64,000 nucleotides of DNA. It comes from Phycisphaeraceae bacterium. GTDB lineage: Bacteria > Planctomycetota > Phycisphaerae > Phycisphaerales > Phycisphaeraceae. Location: positions 59,863 to 123,862 of the forward strand of contig JAJDCU010000073.1 of assembly GCA_029260655.1 (NCBI GenBank), written 5' to 3'. Shown one piece after another: positions 60,990-64,000 of this stretch. A program made the translations under genes and the position numbers. How positions within the stretch are numbered: position 1 is the stretch's first letter; the number at the start of each line of letters is the position of its first letter. Below the pieces are notes generated by a model. That model was not told the DNA's origin. It made no database searches and saw nothing but the letters and a program-made list of their open reading frames with translations.

Positions 60990-63533
60990 ATGTTTTTCAC
61001 TCGATCAGGCAAGACCAGGCTTTTTACCCGGGCGTGGATGATCGGCCTGCTGCTGGTGGGGGTCTTGGCCGGGCAGGCGTTCGCACAAGGGGAAAGGATC
61101 GTCAATATCCGTGGCATCCGTGACGGTCAGACGCGCACCGGGCAGCTGATGGTCGAGACCAAGGTAACCGGGTTGGACGACACGTCGGACTACTCCGTGC
61201 GGTACCACGTTGACGGCCCCAGCAGCTTCACCGATACCGCCACCCGGGCCCCGTATGTGCTCGGCGGCCAACGCAGGGGCTGGGACACCGCCGACTCCGA
61301 CCCCGGGGCCTACAAAGTCACCGCGTTCTTGATCCGTAACGGCCGGGTCGTCGACTTCCGGTCTGTCCGCTTCACCATCGCCTCAAGCATCAAGGTCTCC
61401 CGGATTATCGGGATCAATCGAGGCGTCACGCTGACCCGCCCGACCCGCGTCGAGGCGAAGGTCCGCGGCGGCACGCCCTCGAAGGTCGTGTTCAACATCA
61501 AGGGCCCGGCCAGCTTCAGCTACACCGACCGCGCTAAGCCTTACAGGCTCCTGGACGACAACGCCAGGTGGGACGTCCACGAGGTCCCCCCCGGCAGATA
61601 CACCATCTCCGTGACCGCCTACGACGGTGGGGCGCCGGTCGACACACGCACGCTCTCTTTCAAGATTGTCCAGGACATCCGTATCAAGCGGGTGATCGGG
61701 ATCAACCAGGGCGACATCCTCACCGAGCCGGTCAACGTCGAGGCCGACGTCATCGGCGGCGTGCCGTCCAAGGTCATGTTCAAGATCAGCGGGCCCAAGC
61801 AGGTCGTCAGCATCGAGCAGCGAGCGCCCTACGTCATGCTCGGCGACGGGCAGACATGGGACGTGACGAAGTTCCCGCCTGGGCGGTATACCCTGCGGGT
61901 GATCGCATACGCCGGTGGCGAGCGGACCGACAGCCGGACACTTTCGTTCAGGATCGCCCGGCCAAAGCAGCCCGCCCCCGCGCCGGCGCCCGGCAAACCC
62001 AAACCCAAGCCCACTCCCACTCCCACTCCCACCCCTACCCCCAGCCCCAAGCCAAAACCCAACCCCGCGCCCCTGCCCCCGCCGACCGCTAAGAGCAAAG
62101 GGTTCTTGGGCATCAACCTCGCCGATGTCACTTATTACACACGTGAATGGGTCTTCGTCGACGCCATGATGCAGTCGCGTCAGTGGCTCCCAACCCGCGC
62201 CGGCGGGAGCAGCCCCTGGGACTCCGGCGAGACACTCAAGCTCAACGCCAACGGCTGGCCGATCCTCCGGCCCGGGCAGGCGGCCCATACGCTCATGTAC
62301 AACGACACACAGGGCGCCTACCCCGGCGGTCGGTATGTCTGCACCTACGACGGTGACGGCAAAGTTGAGATCGGCTCGGATGCCAAGGTTGTCAGCCGAC
62401 GCCCCGGGCGCCTGGTCCTGCAGGTTACCCCGACGAACAGCGGCATCTACCTTCGGATCGACCAGTCCAACCCCAACAACCCCGTGCGGAACGTCAAGGT
62501 CTGGCTCCCCGGGTTCGAGGGCGCGGCTTCCCCGTTCCACCCGCTGTTTATCAGCAGGCTCAAACCCTTTAGCGTGATCCGGTTCATGGACTGGCAGAAG
62601 ACCAACGGCTCGGACATGGTCGGCTGGACCGACCGGCCCAGCGCCAGCTACTACACCCAGGGCACCGGCGAAGGCGTCTCGCTGGAGATCATGATCGCGC
62701 TGTGCAACGAACTGGGCGCCGACCCGTGGTTCTGCATGCCCCACCAGGCCAACGACCGCTACGTCGAGAGGTTCGCGGCGATGGTCAAGAGCCGGCTGCG
62801 CCCCGGGCTCAACGTCTACGTCGAGTGGTCCAACGAGGTGTGGAACTCCCAGTTCTCCCAGCACCGATGGGTCAAGGACCGTTCCGACGGCCGGTCGCTG
62901 TCCGATGCTTTCTTCCTTGCCTGGGCCCAGGAGGCCGACCGCGACTTCGAGATCTGGGAAGACGTATTTGGCCGGCAACGCGGCCGGGTGATCCGCGTCG
63001 CCGCCAGCCAGAAGGACAACCCCTGGGTCACCGAGCAGTTGACCAACAAGCTCAACGGCGAGTTCGACGCGATCTCCTGCTCGACCTACTTCACCGTGAC
63101 CCGTAGCCAGCACAGCCAGCTCAACTCGCGCACCTCGGCCAGCGATCTGCTGGACATGGCGCTGGGCGAGATGTCACGCGGCGTGCGCAAGCACTACCGG
63201 GCGCACGGCGACCTGGCGCGGCGCTGGACGCGCGAACTCGGCCGGGGCATCCCGCTGGTCGGGTACGAAGGCGGTCAGCACTACACCGCCGATGGCGGCA
63301 ACCCGCCGTGGGCGAAAGCGTTCCTGGAGATGCAGAAGCACCCCAAGATGTACCAGGCGTACCTCCAGAACATGCGCGAATGGGAGAACGCCGGCGGCAG
63401 CCTGTTCACCGCGTTCAACTTCGTCGAGAAGCCCGACAAATGGGGCGCCTGGGGCCAGCTGGACTTCCAGGACCAGTCGATCAGCAAAGCGCCGAAGTAC
63501 CGGGCGCTGTTGGACTACAAGCCCAGACGCTGA
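60990..63533 (+). CDS. Secreted multi-repeat protein with GH-A clan-like catalytic domain
   Basis: An 847-aa secreted protein. The start ATG 60990 has AGAGG nine bases upstream; ATG 60981 adds three residues. After a signal peptide (AWMIGLLLVGVLAGQAFA), three repeats of about 95 residues follow (each starting like IKVSRIIGINRG or IKRVIGINQG and ending TLSFRI), probably Ig-like. A linker rich in Pro, Lys and Thr (about residues 325-375) leads to a ~470-aa domain. That domain has VEWSNEVWN, an acid/base NE motif like clan GH-A, and VGYEGGQHY as a possible nucleophile. No exact family was recognised. It could be a new polysaccharide-degrading enzyme. Confidence 0.85.
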   Translation: MFFTRSGKTRLFTRAWMIGLLLVGVLAGQAFAQGERIVNIRGIRDGQTRTGQLMVETKVTGLDDTSDYSVRYHVDGPSSFTDTATRAPYVLGGQRRGWDTADSDPGAYKVTAFLIRNGRVVDFRSVRFTIASSIKVSRIIGINRGVTLTRPTRVEAKVRGGTPSKVVFNIKGPASFSYTDRAKPYRLLDDNARWDVHEVPPGRYTISVTAYDGGAPVDTRTLSFKIVQDIRIKRVIGINQGDILTEPVNVEADVIGGVPSKVMFKISGPKQVVSIEQRAPYVMLGDGQTWDVTKFPPGRYTLRVIAYAGGERTDSRTLSFRIARPKQPAPAPAPGKPKPKPTPTPTPTPTPSPKPKPNPAPLPPPTAKSKGFLGINLADVTYYTREWVFVDAMMQSRQWLPTRAGGSSPWDSGETLKLNANGWPILRPGQAAHTLMYNDTQGAYPGGRYVCTYDGDGKVEIGSDAKVVSRRPGRLVLQVTPTNSGIYLRIDQSNPNNPVRNVKVWLPGFEGAASPFHPLFISRLKPFSVIRFMDWQKTNGSDMVGWTDRPSASYYTQGTGEGVSLEIMIALCNELGADPWFCMPHQANDRYVERFAAMVKSRLRPGLNVYVEWSNEVWNSQFSQHRWVKDRSDGRSLSDAFFLAWAQEADRDFEIWEDVFGRQRGRVIRVAASQKDNPWVTEQLTNKLNGEFDAISCSTYFTVTRSQHSQLNSRTSASDLLDMALGEMSRGVRKHYRAHGDLARRWTRELGRGIPLVGYEGGQHYTADGGNPPWAKAFLEMQKHPKMYQAYLQNMREWENAGGSLFTAFNFVEKPDKWGAWGQLDFQDQSISKAPKYRALLDYKPRR

Positions 63534-63655
63534 AGCGCCGGTTTATAGATCGCGCGCAACTATGCGAGCCGCGGCGGCTAAACATCACCCGCTACGAATA
63601 GCGTAGGAATGTTCTTAGAGCGGTGTGTATGACCCTGTATGTGTTTGGCTGACGA

Positions 63656-63853
63656 TTAATCGCGCCCGGCGTGATGGGCCCGCTGGACGGTTATGCTGCG
63701 TCGGGCCTGCAGGCACAGGCCCAGGCCGATCAGTGCGACACCCAGACACGCCAGCGGGTTGTGATACAGCACGCCGACGCCCGGACCGACCGCGGCGTAC
63801 ACCACCGCCGCCGTCGCGAACGACCAAGCCAGCATATTCAAAGTAGATTTCAT
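63656..63853 (-). CDS. Small membrane protein, hypothetical
   Basis: A 65-aa protein with two hydrophobic segments (AWSFATAAVVYAAVGPGVGVLY and CLGVALIGLGLCLQA) and a short basic C-terminus. GGAGG lies 7 bp upstream of ATG 63853. No family is recognised. It could be real, as the ribosome site and membrane pattern agree, but it is short. Nothing else supported is seen from 63854 to the window end. Confidence 0.55.
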   Translation of the reverse strand: MKSTLNMLAWSFATAAVVYAAVGPGVGVLYHNPLACLGVALIGLGLCLQARRSITVQRAHHAGRD

Positions 63854-64000
63854 CGTCCGCCTCCGGGGATGTTTCGCACTGCCTCTGCGATCTGATACGG
63901 GCAGCGTTTATGGCCAGCCGTATGATCTGTCACCTATAGCCGACGATATAACCACGGCGGACACAAACTGCGTGGATGGGGAACCTGGTGAAAGTAGTAA

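Noticed and set aside
61383..63113. A 576-aa antisense frame within the glycosidase-like gene
   Set aside because: It is compositionally biased (G, D, V, L, R), has no motifs, and mirrors the repeats of the plus-strand gene.

Overview
The window looks like chromosomal DNA of a GC-rich planctomycete, most probably class Phycisphaerae. The reasons are a DUF1800/DUF1501 protein pair, a PEP-CTERM protein, a planctomycete-style DnaA, many multi-domain signalling proteins, and type IIA topoisomerase genes in the order A, YhcH, B. This is inference from gene content; there is no rRNA in the window.

Layout. 1-4008 (minus): an edge-truncated PD-(D/E)XK nuclease, ruvB, panC and a GT-B glycosyltransferase; prmC then converges with a secreted hypothetical protein. 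5.7-8.6 kb: a GNAT protein, an intergenic region with a perfect DnaA box, and dnaA. 8.6-16.2 kb: a gene-poor stretch with a decayed tRNA-Tyr 3' half, a small membrane protein, a five-gene MacAB-TolC-like export operon (minus), and an intact tRNA-Tyr. 16.4-25.1 kb: an HNH protein and a signalling cluster (HTH-receiver, HDOD-histidine kinase, degenerate receiver-GAF, FHA-GAF-histidine kinase), with argH in the middle. 25.2-29.9 kb: DUF1800/DUF1501 and a translationally coupled GT2/LPS-kinase-like pair. 30.0-32.5 kb: lepA and a Nudix hydrolase.

32.9-47.6 kb is the main block: a type IV pilus / type II secretion-like machine. It encodes two near-duplicate pseudopilins, a small membrane protein, a GspH-like pseudopilin, PilM, PilN, PilO and PilP-like proteins, a secretin with a very long acidic tail, a TPR lipoprotein, a response regulator, a GAF-HD-GYP protein, a STAS protein, the GspE/PilB ATPase with an MshEN domain, and GspF/PilC. 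A likely cyclic-di-GMP phosphodiesterase and a likely cyclic-di-GMP-binding ATPase in one gene row suggest a nucleotide-controlled pilus or secretion system. No prepilin peptidase or PilT is present here.

47.6-54.6 kb: an AGCS symporter, the topoisomerase A-YhcH-B operon, and ruvC. 54.7-63.9 kb: a HAD phosphatase, an ABC-2-type transporter pair, two tandem endonuclease/exonuclease/phosphatase-fold secreted proteins, a GH16-like PEP-CTERM protein, a large three-repeat secreted glycosidase-like protein, and a small membrane protein.

Non-coding structure is notable. There are four different long inverted-repeat elements in intergenic gaps, two copies of a covarying structured element (23.3 and 34.1 kb), a heptamer tandem repeat abutting lepA, a 19-bp palindrome just downstream of a promoter-like pair, and a low-GC patch inside argH. 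Most track ORFs antisense to these genes were judged to be shadows.
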